From NCBI GenBank assembly GCA_021234155.1, contig JAJEKV010000074.1, forward strand, positions 2,613,789-2,677,788: DNA of 64,000 nt, given 5' to 3'. The DNA is from Isoetes taiwanensis. Taxonomy: Eukaryota > Streptophyta > Lycopodiopsida > Isoetales > Isoetaceae. The notes under the pieces were generated by a model. It was given only the letters and a program-made list of their open reading frames with translations. It ran no database searches and was not told the DNA's origin. Numbering within the stretch: the first letter of the stretch is position 1; the number at the start of each line of letters is the position of its first letter. Shown here piece by piece: positions 36,814-48,300 of the stretch. The position numbers and the translations under genes are program-made.

Positions 36814-36817
36814 CTAG

Positions 36818-37789
36818 TAGTAAAATAATGTCAGTTGTGAAGGACGCAGCGGAACTAATAGAAAATAACAATTCTAACAGTCAAAATAGCACGACGATTA
36901 AGGGTGGCGAAGGGGAGAATGACGCCGACGACGGCAGCGAAACTGAAGATGATAGGTATGGCCTTGCCCACGAAATCGCGCCACGCGTGATTTAATTTGT
37001 ATTATCTTTGAATTAAATCGCGCCAGGCGTGCTTTGATTATTTTTCGTTGTCAAACTAAATCACGCCGAGTGCGATTTGGTTGACTATCTCAAATCACGC
37101 TTGGCGCGTTTGTATTGTTTGTGTTATCGTGATCTTGTCGACCCGGATACATGTTTGATGTTTCAGCTTCCATTGCGTTTCTAAGAAGGTTGTGGTGTTA
37201 GACCTAAACGAGGTCCTTTGCAAGACTTTTCCTAAAAATAAAGTGGCTAGAGATCGGTTTCATCGGAACAGGTAGAATCAAACACCAAGTGGATCTATCC
37301 GCGCCGCACTTGAAGGAGATGCTAGATGAGGCATTCGGGTTATTTTGAGTTGGTATTTGGTCATCCATGGAACTAAGGAACATCAAGGATACTTTGGAGG
37401 CACCGGGGAAATCGTGACATTGGTTGACCTTTTGGGATCGTAACAAATGTGTGAAGTTCACTAATCCCAAGGATCCAACAGAGCAAGCCTATCTTCATCA
37501 AACACTTGAGTAACATGATGGGCTTAACTTGGTATCGAGAATAAGGATGATATAATCATAGTGGATGATGATGCTCTCAAATGCTTCTACAATCAAACGC
37601 AGTTCCACAATCCACCATCTTACGATTCAAAAACTTTTTAATGATGATTTTACGGTGAAGTTTGTGTCTATTATACATAATTTTGCTATGGGGATGACGG
37701 TGGGTGAAGTGTTAGATTCATACCTTAAATCGGATAGAATGGTGACATGGAACCACACCTTGTTAAACACGTGGAAAAACATGGATTGA
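36818..37789 (+). pseudogene. element A gene, 3' part, with FCP1-like HAD domain
   Basis: Continues the frame cut at 28981: an acidic/Asn-rich linker (36818-36957), an intron with CACGC palindromes, then an FCP1/NIF-type HAD phosphatase-like domain from about 37165. Legible blocks are KKVVVLDLNEVLCKTF (motif I, but the second Asp is Asn, so catalysis is doubtful), VGIWSSMELRNIKDTLEA, TFWDRNKCVKFTNPKDPTEQ, and DIIIVDDDALKC in a shifted frame. The C-terminus reads NFAMGMTVGEVLDSYLKSDR. At least three frameshifts and stops break it. A ParB-like domain joined to an FCP1-like domain is not an architecture I know. Confidence 0.6.
36965..37108. repeat. palindromes in the last intron of the element A gene
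   Basis: CGCGCCACGCGTG, CGCGCCAGGCGTG, CACGCCGAGTGCG and CACGCTTGGCGCG, four diverged copies of the element A palindrome. They lie 8 kb from the main array but in the same transcription unit once the Helitron is ignored. Confidence 0.75.
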
Positions 37790-38103
37790 TCCCTTAATGT
37801 TTTATTGGAATATATGATATTTTTGTATGATATTTGTGCCATGTATCGATAATTTCGAGTCTGGAATTGCCTCGCAAATAATGCAATCTGTTATTATCAA
37901 ACCTAATATTATCATCTAAATGCTCTTCAATTTTGGTCTCATCTATGTTAGCAACTTGCTCTTCATTTTTGCATATTTCAGTTCGCATATGAAACGTCAC
38001 ATGTGAATCGCAACCTTATGTTATTTTTGAAGTAAAAAAAAAAAAGATTAAAAAAAAACAAAAAACCCCTAGAAGACAACAGCAGGTTGGCGTGATTTTG
38101 GAG
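37790..38103. other. 3' flank of the element A gene
   Basis: AT-rich, with an A-run near 38035. No gene. Confidence 0.4.
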
Positions 38104-38138
38104 TTGACATAATCCCAATTTAATTGGATGATGGTTGT
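38104..38138 (-). repeat. inverted repeat, right end of element A
   Basis: Reverse complement of 20818-20853, see there. Confidence 0.6.
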
Positions 38139-38212
38139 GGCACTGGGATGGTGAGGCTAAAAAAGCCATGCCCCTAGAGTTGCCCCTAGGACCTAGACTT
38201 CCTAAGGCGGGA

Positions 38213-38508
38213 TTATATCCTGCCTACAAAGTGTGTATGTAAGGTAAAAGTTTTGCCCAACGGATGCGTGGTGAGTTGGTATAGGCCTAGTAATGCCAAA
38301 ATAAATGTGCATTTGGTCATGGGTTCAAACCTTGCCAATGTATGTTTATCTTTGGAAGTTGGTTACTGGAGTTATACGATGATGATCCCCGACGTGGTAG
38401 AACTTAAAAGCCTATACGTGTCCTCCACTTTGGCTGCCGCAAGGCAGTGGGATAAGCTAGCTAGTCTGTACAAGATTAGTCTAGTATGGACCTTAAACAA
38501 GTAATAAA
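38213..38508 (+). repeat. 296-bp repeat, right copy (SINE-like), flanking element A
   Basis: Direct-orientation partner of 20497-20794 with the same B box. A 30-bp segment (TCTATGGTGAC...GAGAGAC) that precedes the left copy (20418-20449) follows the right one (38521-38548). Confidence 0.75.
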
Positions 38509-38555
38509 CGTGCACTATAGTCTATGGTGACTTTGCGGAATGAGAGACGGATAAT

Positions 38556-38663
38556 GGGTCGCTAGGGGTACTAATATTAGCAAATAATATTAGTGCAGAG
38601 GGAAAGCTTGGGTCGCTAGGGGTACTAATATTAGCAAATAATATTAGTGCAGAGGAAAAGCTT
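38556..38663. repeat. 54-bp tandem duplication
   Basis: GGGTCGCTAGGGGTACTAAT starts at 38556 and 38610. A single inverted copy occurs at 20455-20496 on the far side of element A. Confidence 0.85.
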
Positions 38664-39715
38664 GCGAGACCAATAGTTGTGGAACATTTATATTAATGCA
38701 TGGCTAACGTTGCTAAGTTGTTGTTAGTGGTACTAGGATTAGCACTAGGGGTAAAAGTATTAATATAAAGAAATGGGAGATAGCTATGTTAAAATGTAAC
38801 TATTGTATGGACACGTGGCGCTAAATGGTTCGATGGGCAAGAAACCTATTATAGAATAGGTCGAATGAAGAAGACTATAGTTAGCTCGGGTTTGGATTAT
38901 GCCGATCAATCAATGTAGTCGTGGCTAAAACGTTTTTAAGATTTTTGAAGATGCAATTAAAAATCTTTAAAATCCTTAGAATCAAAAATCCAAAAATCCT
39001 TAGGTCAAGATTTTTTTAATCCAAATATATGATAGAAGACTATAGTTAGCTCTATAATAATGTTTTTTGGATTATAAAGCATCTATGATATCTTTGTAAT
39101 TTGAACTGAAGGGCAATCAAAGATGTTCTACTTGTTGGCATGTTATATCTTATAACTTGAATCACTCATTTGATTAAGACTTGATAGGAGCAATAGATTT
39201 TTTTTTTTTTTTATTTTTGGCCATACCAAATCATAAAAATCCTTTAAAAAACGTGAGGATTTTTATAGAGCCACTTGAAAAAATAGATTAGATCTTCTTG
39301 TGGTTGAATTGGGCCTCTACAAACTAGAATCACTCATTTGATTAAGGATAGGAGCAATTATCCGCTCGGGGGCCAGACTTGTGGTTGAATTGAGGATCCA
39401 AATCACTGAGACTTGCAAACCAAACTGGGAGCACCACCGAATTGATCAACGAGGGGGATCTGGGATCCGTGGTGTGGGCGAAGTTGATCGGTGTACTCTA
39501 AGCGGGTGAGGTTTGTTCAGGGGAATTTTTTGTCATAACAATCTATAATCGACTGCCATAGATATTTGCAAAAATGGAAGCCTTGTACGGTGTTCCAAAG
39601 CAGTCTCTAGAAGTAATTTAATAAATCTGATCCATTAAATTCTGGATTCAACTCGAAGATATTACAAAAGAACAAATAGCTTCATCTTAAGCTCATCTAC
39701 AACAGAGACCCTAGA
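38664..39715. other. unassigned stretch
   Basis: AT-rich, with a T run at 39200-39212. No coding evidence. Confidence 0.5.
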
Positions 39716-41290
39716 TGTGACATTCCCCTAGAATATACAATATAAATACGTATATCCTAGGCCCACGTCACTATACAAATCTACATTAGTAGACTTGTAT
39801 GCACCAAGTGTGGGGCCATGGCCAAGTTATTTACATAACTTAGCCAACCTTAGGAGGTGACCCATTTCCACGTGTCTTCGCCACATGGACGTGCCCTATT
39901 GGAGCCAAGTGGCCCTCGTGTGAACCCTAACACATAAAAGGCCAAACCCTAAACCTAGACCACTTTTGGCTCCACCAACTTTTGATCCACTAATTTGTGC
40001 CCACTGCTCTGATTTGAGGATCGTCTTCGACAGCCAAGGTTGCAGTAGCAGTCCGAAAGCAAAAGCGCAGCAGAGGAGGGTCATCTACTCGAACCATCTG
40101 CTAGAGATGGAGAACCAAGGAGCCGGCGATAGCTCGTCAGGAGTAGGTACTTCGAGTAGACTCCAGGGAGTTGCATATTGTGTCCTAGTAGAGCCATTCT
40201 AGAACCTATAGTTCTGAGCATGAACCCTAATCAATGAACCCTAACTATAAGTTAGATGCATGTGATTAGGATCAGTTGTTATTCTTGTTATGTATCATGT
40301 TATGTTGATATATGATGATGGTTGATCTTATGTTTGTTGGGAAGCGGGATAGAGACCTAATAGCCATTATTTAGATGATGCTCCTAGTTTAGACCCATTA
40401 CTTCCCATTATGATGCGGCCTGTGCATAGAGCCCACCTGGCTACGGAGTTTATGGAGTGACTGAGCACCACATAATGGGGTCAGTGGCAAAGTAGAGGTC
40501 CCTGCTGAATGCGGCTACTGGGGACCCATAGCGGGGTAGGCTCATAGTCGGTCACTTCGTGTGGTCTGGGTATGGGTCTGACACTTCCTGGGTCAATGGT
40601 ATCGCCCTGACTCTCAAGAGTTGCAAGTGTCGGCTTAGCTCTTGTTTTGGGGACTTCAGTCGGGTATGGACGTGTGTCGCCATGATCCTCTAGCCGCCCA
40701 TGGAGCCACTGCACTCCGGAAGGGGGAGATGCAACCCTTCCTACCTCATCGGACCGGGGAGATGCAACCCGGAGTAGTCACGTTGGGTGATAACCATGGG
40801 ATTACGTCTCCGGCAGGTTACAGTCACGTCAGAGCCTAATTTAGCCTATCTGCAAAGTATGCACAGGAGGGGCGGATGGAGTGGTCAACCCTAGCCATTG
40901 TCTATTGCCAGCCCAAGTCATTGCCATAACTCGGTCTATCTGGAGGCCCCAGCCGTCAGTCGACTCCCCCTTGAGTCTGAGCCCTGGGTAGGAGCCTCTA
41001 TTTGATGTATTTGACGGATTGTTGTATTCGGTGACATGGATGGATGGATTATCACTACCCTATGGGGTAGTTTATTGTTGTTACGTTATTGCTAGTGCTT
41101 ATGTTTTATGTGTTTTTCTTCTGCTGATATAGGGACCCCTAGAGGACGGGAAGTAATGACACCTCTGTGTCCTCTACTCGATAGTCTAGCCACCCTAGAT
41201 GCGAGTTAGACAGAGGGCCCATACGATGGGTAGTCGTTGGATGGGGAAGATCCTTCGTTGTATACTGCGGGCTGTCGTATATAGCGCAAG
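39716..41290 (+). mobile_element. old gypsy-type LTR, 3' end lost
   Basis: Begins TGTGACATTCC and follows the same order of landmarks as the LTR at 56307-57885: AAACCCTAA-rich leader, CCGGGGAGATGCAACCC (about 40755), GCACAGGAGGGGCGGATGG (about 40861), AGCCGTCAGTC (about 40949). It lacks the closing GACGTCACA and any primer site, so it is a truncated or solo LTR of a related family. Open frames within it are not genes. Confidence 0.7.
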
Positions 41291-42219
41291 GAGCGTTCAT
41301 GATGGAAATAACTTTTGACGTTTAATTATATCGATAAATGTAAAGGCTATATTCAGATACATACAACATTATATAGCCTTAATAAGTCTTACACTATAAT
41401 AACATAATAATGTACTAGAAACGTGTGCCCGGCGATGCCGGGCATTGTTCATGGACATGTGGGATGGATAGATGTTATGGCTTTTGTACGCGAAATAATT
41501 AAAATGCTAAAAATATAAGCATGTGATAAGATGAGGCATTCATATTGATGTTATTACCTTAAAGTGCTTGTAATTATTCCCCAAATCTTATTATAGTATA
41601 AAAATCTATTTTATGTAAAGCATACTTGGACCTGAAGAAATAAATTTTGTTTTCCTACTTGTAAAACTTGAAATGGGATGATGGGTGGATGGGATGGGGG
41701 AACATTGTGTAGAGAGGACGCATTGCAAAGTGTATGAAACTTGGAAGAAGATTCGAAAATTTATTACATACGTCCCATGGTGCATATGTCAACGTGCTCT
41801 TACATGGTGGAGGACAAACGAATACTTTGCTTGTATTACTGCTGATATAAAGCACCTAAAAATTTAACGAAAACTAGTTGGTAGACCCTTTAAAATATAT
41901 AATCGCATTGTGTGAAGAGCATCATTCTAGTGGGCATGTAGTCACCATGTTGCACCAAAACTAATTGCGCACATACATACCAATATGTCCAAGGACCAGC
42001 TTCCAGAAACACACATCAGAGAACTTGATATTCTTCCTCTATTTTGAGTCACAGCCAAATCAAAATATTTGAACATAGTGACTGCCACAAGACAAATAGA
42101 TGTCAATGGTTAGAGTGAGTGATTGGCACAGAACAAATAGATGTCAATGTTTACCATGGGAGAAAATTTAAAGCTCTCATGCCAAAAGTAGCTGCAAAAA
42201 TCCAATCTCCTACAATGTC
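41291..42219. other. unassigned stretch with a Helitron tail
   Basis: Apart from the Helitron terminus at 41415-41443, no feature can be supported. Confidence 0.4.
41415..41443 (-). mobile_element. Helitron-type 3' terminus
   Basis: On the minus strand GCCCGGCATCGCCGGGC (a perfect hairpin, 41443-41427) is followed by ACACGTTT and CTAG (41418-41415), then T. The body would lie to the right, over the multi-exon fragments at 42-44.8 kb. Confidence 0.65.
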
Positions 42220-42664
42220 TCAAATGATGGCATTACATACTTCAATCTTCACATGCATGCTTCTGCTTGTCCCTGTACAAAAACAGAATAAAAGAGGTCC
42301 GCTCTTGGCACTACATTGGGTATTCTGGCTGCAACAGAGGATCATCTGGCGTGTAATAGAGCTAAGCTTTTCGTCCAAATCCATACCCTGTTGCTGCTCT
42401 GCAAAGGAAAGATCATCGACCTCCATGTCCAATCTGGCTCTGAAATGCTCTAACTCCACCTTAACCGGTGAAAACATGGATTAATAAAAAAACTCTCTTA
42501 GTTGTGAGCAAAGCGAAACAAAAGCATGGGAGAAGAATCATAAGAGAATACCACAGATTGGTGGAGGAGGCAGAGATATCCTCACCACAGCCGCATTACC
42601 TTGTACACGGTGCTTCCTCTATCATAAAATTTCAAAAAAATCCTCCAATATTGGGAGAGTGGCA

Positions 42665-42775
42665 TTGAATGAATGCCGGAACCAGCGTCACGCAAGGGGG
42701 ATCGCAAACTGAAAGGGAACGCCGCATGCAGCGTAACATGCGGCGTTCTCAGGCACGGTCCCCAACCCTGATATA
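42665..42775 (+). repeat. interspersed palindromic repeat, copy 1
   Basis: Contains AACGCCGCATGCAGCGT and AACATGCGGCGTTC, an inverted pair, preceded by GAATGCCGG and followed by CAGGCACGGTCCCCAACC. Its direct partner is 44655-44775. Possibly a small MITE or the two ends of a larger insertion. Confidence 0.65.
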
Positions 42776-44654
42776 AACACCACCAGCAGGTCCACGTGCA
42801 CATGTGCATCAGCGGCAGCATGTATTATGACAAATTATTACAACAAATAATGTTCTAGGATAAATAACCAACCTCAGGTAACATCAGCTGCAAGTTCACT
42901 TTGATATACTTCACTTATAGCTGCATACAATTTGGACCAAACTCCAGAAGTAGTAATGCATTAACAAAGCATCCATCCATCCTAATCCCAAGTTCTAATA
43001 AAGACCTAGAGATGAGTAGAGCATATAGCTCTGTTTAATTTTTCAAAGCTCAAGTTGCACCTGCAAAGTAATTAAACAGAATTTTGCTTGAGATGGCTAA
43101 CAAAAACAATAACATAATACTTTGATTTACTTAAGATAAATCAAATAAACCTTAAAATTCAGGAAGCAAGTACTCACCTTGGCTTGCCCTCTGTTTTGCT
43201 CATGCTGGATCCCTCTATTTGTGACTTCTGTTGAAAACCAGAGCAGAAGATGAAATAAAACAGGAATACAACTTCAACATCGCAATCAAGAGAAAAATGG
43301 TCTACTGAAAAAACAAATAGTATTCTCATGGAGAAATAGATCTATATATTTGATGCAAAATTGTTGCATGTGCATACTTTGCTTAATTTCCACATATGCA
43401 ACACTCATTCTTTCTCTGACGTTGCTTCAAAACCATCTAATAGTCAGCCAAATAATGTTTGATACGAAGTTCCAGTCCTTTTAGGCGCAAAAATTCCCAA
43501 TTTGAAAAATATAGGTCAGGCAATTCTACAAATGAAGTTTAATAGAAGCCAGATAAAAGATGAAATTATAAACTCAAGAAGTAAGTTGGAAAAAAAATCA
43601 CCTTCAAAGATCTATATAGAGTGGTTGCTGAGAAGCTCCTCATACCTGCAAACATAAAAAAGAAGCATTGCTAGCCACCAAACGTGGATTTCAAGATTGA
43701 CACTGCATAATATGGTATTCAATGACATGCTCATTAAATACTTTTAACTTGACCAAATTACTTCCAAAATTAATTAAGAAATGATGCCATCACTCAGTTT
43801 CAAAAACCAGACATGACTTTGCAAGTGTAGATGTTTTACCTCAACATTTTGCAAGCCCATTAGTTGTTCGTGATTCTTAAACAATGTCTTATATGTCAAT
43901 GCAAGCCTGGCAAAATAAAAGTAGAACATGATATAATAGGTAGTCAAAGTCACGCTTCTAAAAATCAGACCTTGTATTTATTTCTTTTACCTTGGTTTCA
44001 ATACAGTATTCTGAAGCAGCAATCAATCAGACAACCACTTCTTAAGACAGAGTAAGATAATGAAATGGTGCATATCCAAGAATTCAGACACCAAGATAGC
44101 ATTGTGTGCTGCTTCTACTCGCTGTAATGCCCTGTATAAGTTGTAAACAAAATCAGCGCAATTAGATAAAGAGTCCTCTGCAATGAATAGAGGTCTTGAA
44201 AGTCCATCTGGAAAATAAGAAACCCAATTTGTAAATAATGCATTTATTTGAGAATATAGTACATGGATCATACCGTGCTCTGCATAAAAGAAGCCAGCTG
44301 CTTTGATCTTCACCAACCCTAGACACCAATGCACTCATCTGCATCAATGCTCTGATCCGTCGAGGCCTGCCGTCTTGTTGACTACTCTTTGAAACTTGAT
44401 AACGGATCTCCAAGTATTAACAGACTTGTTGCTTGCAGATAAAATGCTATAACAAAAAAATCGGCAGTGTCGTTGCAGATAAACGCCATGGAAGAAAAGA
44501 TGTCTATAGAGTCTGGGCTTTACTCACCTACTCCGCGCAGCTCAAGGATCAGACGACCCAGTGAGGCAGCAAGATGACAGAGCAGTGAGAAATTTGTAGG
44601 AAGGAGGGATTTGCGTCGAAGTTGTTTTTCATTCGAAATATTTTCGGCCAGTTC

Positions 44655-44775
44655 AAATTTCCATTGAATGCCATTGAATGCCGACAACCAGTATCCCGCA
44701 GGGGCAACGCAAAGTGGAAGGGAACGCCGCATGCGGCGTAACATGCGGCGTTCCAGGCACGGTTTCCAACCTTAT
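44655..44775 (+). repeat. interspersed palindromic repeat, copy 2
   Basis: Same layout as 42665-42775: GAATGCCGACAACCAG, AACGCCGCATGCGGCGT, AACATGCGGCGTTCC, GGCACGGTTTCCAACC. It overlaps the first exon-like block of the minus-strand gene. Confidence 0.65.
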
Positions 44776-44800
44776 TCCAAAATAAAAAAGAAGATTTAGA

Positions 44801-45342
44801 AGTCACAAATTAAGACAAAATCTTATAAGTCCTATCCATGTCGTGATGTGCTCCCATCCGTTTGTTGCCATTACTTCTATTGCCCCACCAAGTAGCACTT
44901 CACGTTAGTTTAATTAATAAATTGTGGTTTTCTAGGGGTCCACCCCCTTTAATTTAACCTACATGAATGCAACATTTCCCCGGCATAGGGGGAGGATGCT
45001 TCCCCTATAATGGCCATGGAGATGTGTCCTATCATGCCTAAGATGAATGCATGTCTAATGCCTACACCTTTCTTCACCCTTGGCATAGGAGGTGGCTTAT
45101 CCTGCATAATAGCCATAGACTCTAGGTGGCTCCTATCATGCACTTATCCATGATCTCTGTTCTAAGACTCATGCATTCTTGCTTAATCTATAGGCATTAA
45201 ATCATGGCATAAGGAACATTAAAAATGATCCCATCATCGCTCATGACCACATGCTTGCCTCTACATGCATCCTGAATACTCATAGATGAATGCATATACT
45301 CTTTTGATCCTTGACTGCCAGATCTTTGCTGAATGCATGCAC
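44801..45342 (-). other. probable LTR region of the chromovirus
   Basis: Lies immediately 3' of the chromodomain end. No TG...CA borders could be fixed. The phrase CATGCCTAAGATGAATGCATG and its variants recur, which fits a decayed LTR. Confidence 0.3.
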
Positions 45343-48300
45343 TCACCTTCTCTTTTGATGTCGACAATATCGATGGCGAGTTGTCCCTTGCACTGTTCGT
45401 AAACTGTGGGTACTGCATTTAATGATCGAATTTAAGTACACACGTTGCGTCTTAACTGATAAGTGTTTCCACTTGATCAAATATTGGAGGACTTGAGATC
45501 TTCTTGTTTTCTTATATGTTTTATCAAGAAGAGCTTCTGGAACAATCTTAAGTTGTTCTTCAATCATTACTAATAAAGTTGGAGTCTCCAATATCTCCTC
45601 TGGATTAGGAGTATGCTTCTTAAGAAGGCTTATATGGAAGGCTTTATGAACTGTCAAGTGTGCGGGGAGATCCAATTTATAGGATTGATTACCTATCCTT
45701 TGAATGATTTAGAATGGTCTCGCCCACCTTGAAGCAAGCTTCTTGCAATTGCCGATGTGGAGGTTTGCTTGTTTGACTTTTATTTTGAGTCAAACATTAT
45801 TCTCTACTTGGAATTTTCTTTTGGTCCTATGCTTATTGGCTATGCTCTTTTGTCTACTTCTTGCTGCCAAGAGCTGGCGTCAAACTTCTTGAACCAATTA
45901 CTGCATCTCTATCCAGCATTTATTGAGAAAGTTCTACCTTGGACAACACTATCAAGTAAATATAGTCACCCCATTTTGACTGCATATTCCATACATAGTT
46001 CCTCAGCATGTCTTCTAATATATGATTTGTACGTTCTGCATGCCCACCATCAGTTTGGGAATGATATGTTATACTCCAAAACAACTTTGTGTGGGTCGTG
46101 TTGAAGATGTCCTTCCAGAAGGCACTTATGAACTTAGGGCCTCTGTCGGAGATGATTTTCCTTGGAATCCCGTGCGATCTGAATATTTCCTTTGCTTAAA
46201 GCAAGACGGTGTTCAAGATTGTATCTGTGGTTTGAGACGACAAAAAGTGAGTCATCTTTGATGCTCGTCGAGCAGTACTAACTACTAAGGCACCATGGCC
46301 CCTTGCTGTTCTTGGAAGTCTGGCTATAAAATCCATGCTCACAATCTTCTATTTCTCATTTGGCACTGCCAAGGGTTCTAAGGTTCCCGGAATTCAAAGT
46401 TGCTATGTTTTCGTTCGTTGTAGCTGACGCTGCCGAATGTAGTTGGTGATGTCCTTCTCCATGCCAGCCAAAGTAATTACTTTTTATCTTATCATGAATC
46501 CTGTGTGGTCGGCTATTGTATTATCATGAGTATCATGAAGAATTAACTTCCTTACTCTTGATGCCTCTGGGATGCAACGATTATCCTTGTGATATAAAGG
46601 TTGTCTTCCTCTTTATATCTTTTATAAGCTTGGCTGCGCTGGAACGTCACATTATTTACTTCCAGAAGGTGGTGGCTATGGATGAAGCCCGGCTGCCCAA
46701 CCTTGCTTTGGCAGTGGTGATGGGCCCTTGGCGACTCAAAGCTTCTTTGGAAAGACAAGCAAGCCCGGTGGTTCTCGCTATGGAATGTGCGAATACGCGA
46801 TGTGGACCGGTGCATACACCGAAGGAACACGCCTTGAAGCGAGATTTGGATGCTTGCTTCATGGCCAAGCTTTGGGATCTGAGAGGCCCCCCACATGTCA
46901 AGGTGGCAAATTATCGAGAGCGAGTTAATCCCATGCTCACGAGGGGCCCACACCACTACGTGCACCCATCTACCCATGAAAAAGCGCCAGGTGATTGCTT
47001 CCATTCGCCGCAGTGCACACCACCTCGCATTGAGACAGGGAGATGGATTCGGGCCGCGTGAGGACCGAGTCCGCCAATCGCCGTCAACGAGGCGCCATTG
47101 AGGATGAAAGTCACGCCCTCGTGCCTGTCCGGCGTCATTTGAGCATATCCGGGGCTCGGTATGCTTTCGATTATTTGTGCCCCATCGGGCCTTGCATGAG
47201 CTAATGAGCCGCGACCTCGTAGGCTTGTTGGGATCGTACCTCCGGGGGGTAATGGATCTGCCGACTTCGCTTATGCCCCCTCGTCCGGCATTAACCTCAA
47301 TTGTACTTGTGATTATGTATATAAGCATGCGGTATGTCAAGATCCTTATTGCTACTAAGGTTTTTCCCCCGAAAACCCTTCGGGGTGGGGGTTTTTTAAT
47401 CCTGGTAGTAATACGCCTGCTGCTTTCTCTTTGTACTTGGGTCCCATAGGCCAGTTGGTCTCCGTGGACGATAAAATCATATTCTATTCTATTCTCTTCC
47501 TTTATCTGTCCTTGCTTCCTTGCCAGAACAAGCCCATACTTCCTTGATCTCTTTGCTTGAGTGCAAAATCTGTTGAATCTTTTTGCCAAATTCATTGGAC
47601 AAGGTGGAGATAGCATTGCAATGCACTCGAATCTCCAATAGTCGTCGAGAGAGTGTGCCATCAACCACATTTAGTTTACCTTGTTTATAGAGTACCTCAA
47701 AGTTTTACTCTTCAAGGAATTCCATCCAGTGTCTTCACCTCAAATTCAAGATATATTTGAGGCTTTGGTGGTCTGTATCCATCTGAAATCGCCTCCAAGC
47801 AAATAATGCCTCATATGCATAAAGCCCTTATGTCCCTTAGACATTCTTGATCATGGGTGAAACAATGTAACTCGACATTGTTCATCTTTTTGGAGTCGTA
47901 TGCGATTACTCTTCCTTCTTGCATGAGGACTCCTCCAGTTGCCACCCACTTGCATCTGTTGGCAATGTGCAACCCAATCTTTGACTTTCTTGTGCTTAGT
48001 GAGATCTGAGAAAGGGGCTGCTCACTTAGCAAAATCTTTTACAATTTGCCTATAATAATCTGCAAGGCATAAGAAGTTTCTCTCTTTGGACATATTCTTT
48101 GGAGCTGGCCAATTGACTATCACTTCAATCGTTACTGGATCGGCAGAGATTCCTTCTGGAGTCCCTACATGCCCGACGTATTCCATCTTACTTGTTGCAA
48201 AATAGCACTTCTAGAGTTTAGTATAAAAACGATATCGTCTTAGCTTAATACTATTCTCAAATGAACCAGATGTTCCGCCATGGACTTACTGTACTTTAGA

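Larger units (their letters stand above)
28982..36817. mobile_element. 7.8-kb Helitron insertion, apparently two facing elements
   Basis: The left end reads A|CTAGTAATGATGCCCAGC and the right end GCTGGGCACCATTACTAG|T. Each is a hairpin (GCCCAGC...GCTGGGC) plus spacer plus CTAG, the Helitron 3' signature, pointing outward on both sides. The host bases are A and T, the expected Helitron target, and there is no duplication. Removing 28982-36817 joins ...AAGAA to TAGTAAAATAATG and keeps one reading frame. Two 3' ends imply two Helitrons head to head in the same AT site, or an unusual double-tailed element. The interior holds captured gene fragments from 31.2 to 36.4 kb, but no Rep/helicase gene. 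Confidence 0.75.
42220..44800 (-). pseudogene. unrecognised multi-exon plant gene or captured fragment
   Basis: At least six minus-strand blocks have matching splice borders. In order they are: about 44750-44535 ending LILELRGVG before GTGAGT; about 44410-44280 (QDGRPRRIRALMQMSALVSRVG) before GTATGA; about 44210-44100 (DGLSRPLFIAEDSLSNCADF); about 43915-43852 (LALTYKTLFKNHEQLMGLQNVE, split here) before GTAAAA; about 43646-43603; and about 43227-43182 (KSQIEGSSMSKTEGKP) before GTGAGT. A further frame is at about 42477-42290 (KVELEHFRARLDMEVDDLSF). The product is mostly helical. I do not recognise it. A Helitron tail lies just downstream at 41415 with its body on this side, so transduplication is plausible. 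Confidence 0.45.

Noticed and set aside
46552-47670. 372-codon minus-strand open frame
   Set aside because: It runs through a GC-rich insertion and decayed gypsy DNA, has no domain, and its composition changes at the insertion borders. It is a chance frame.
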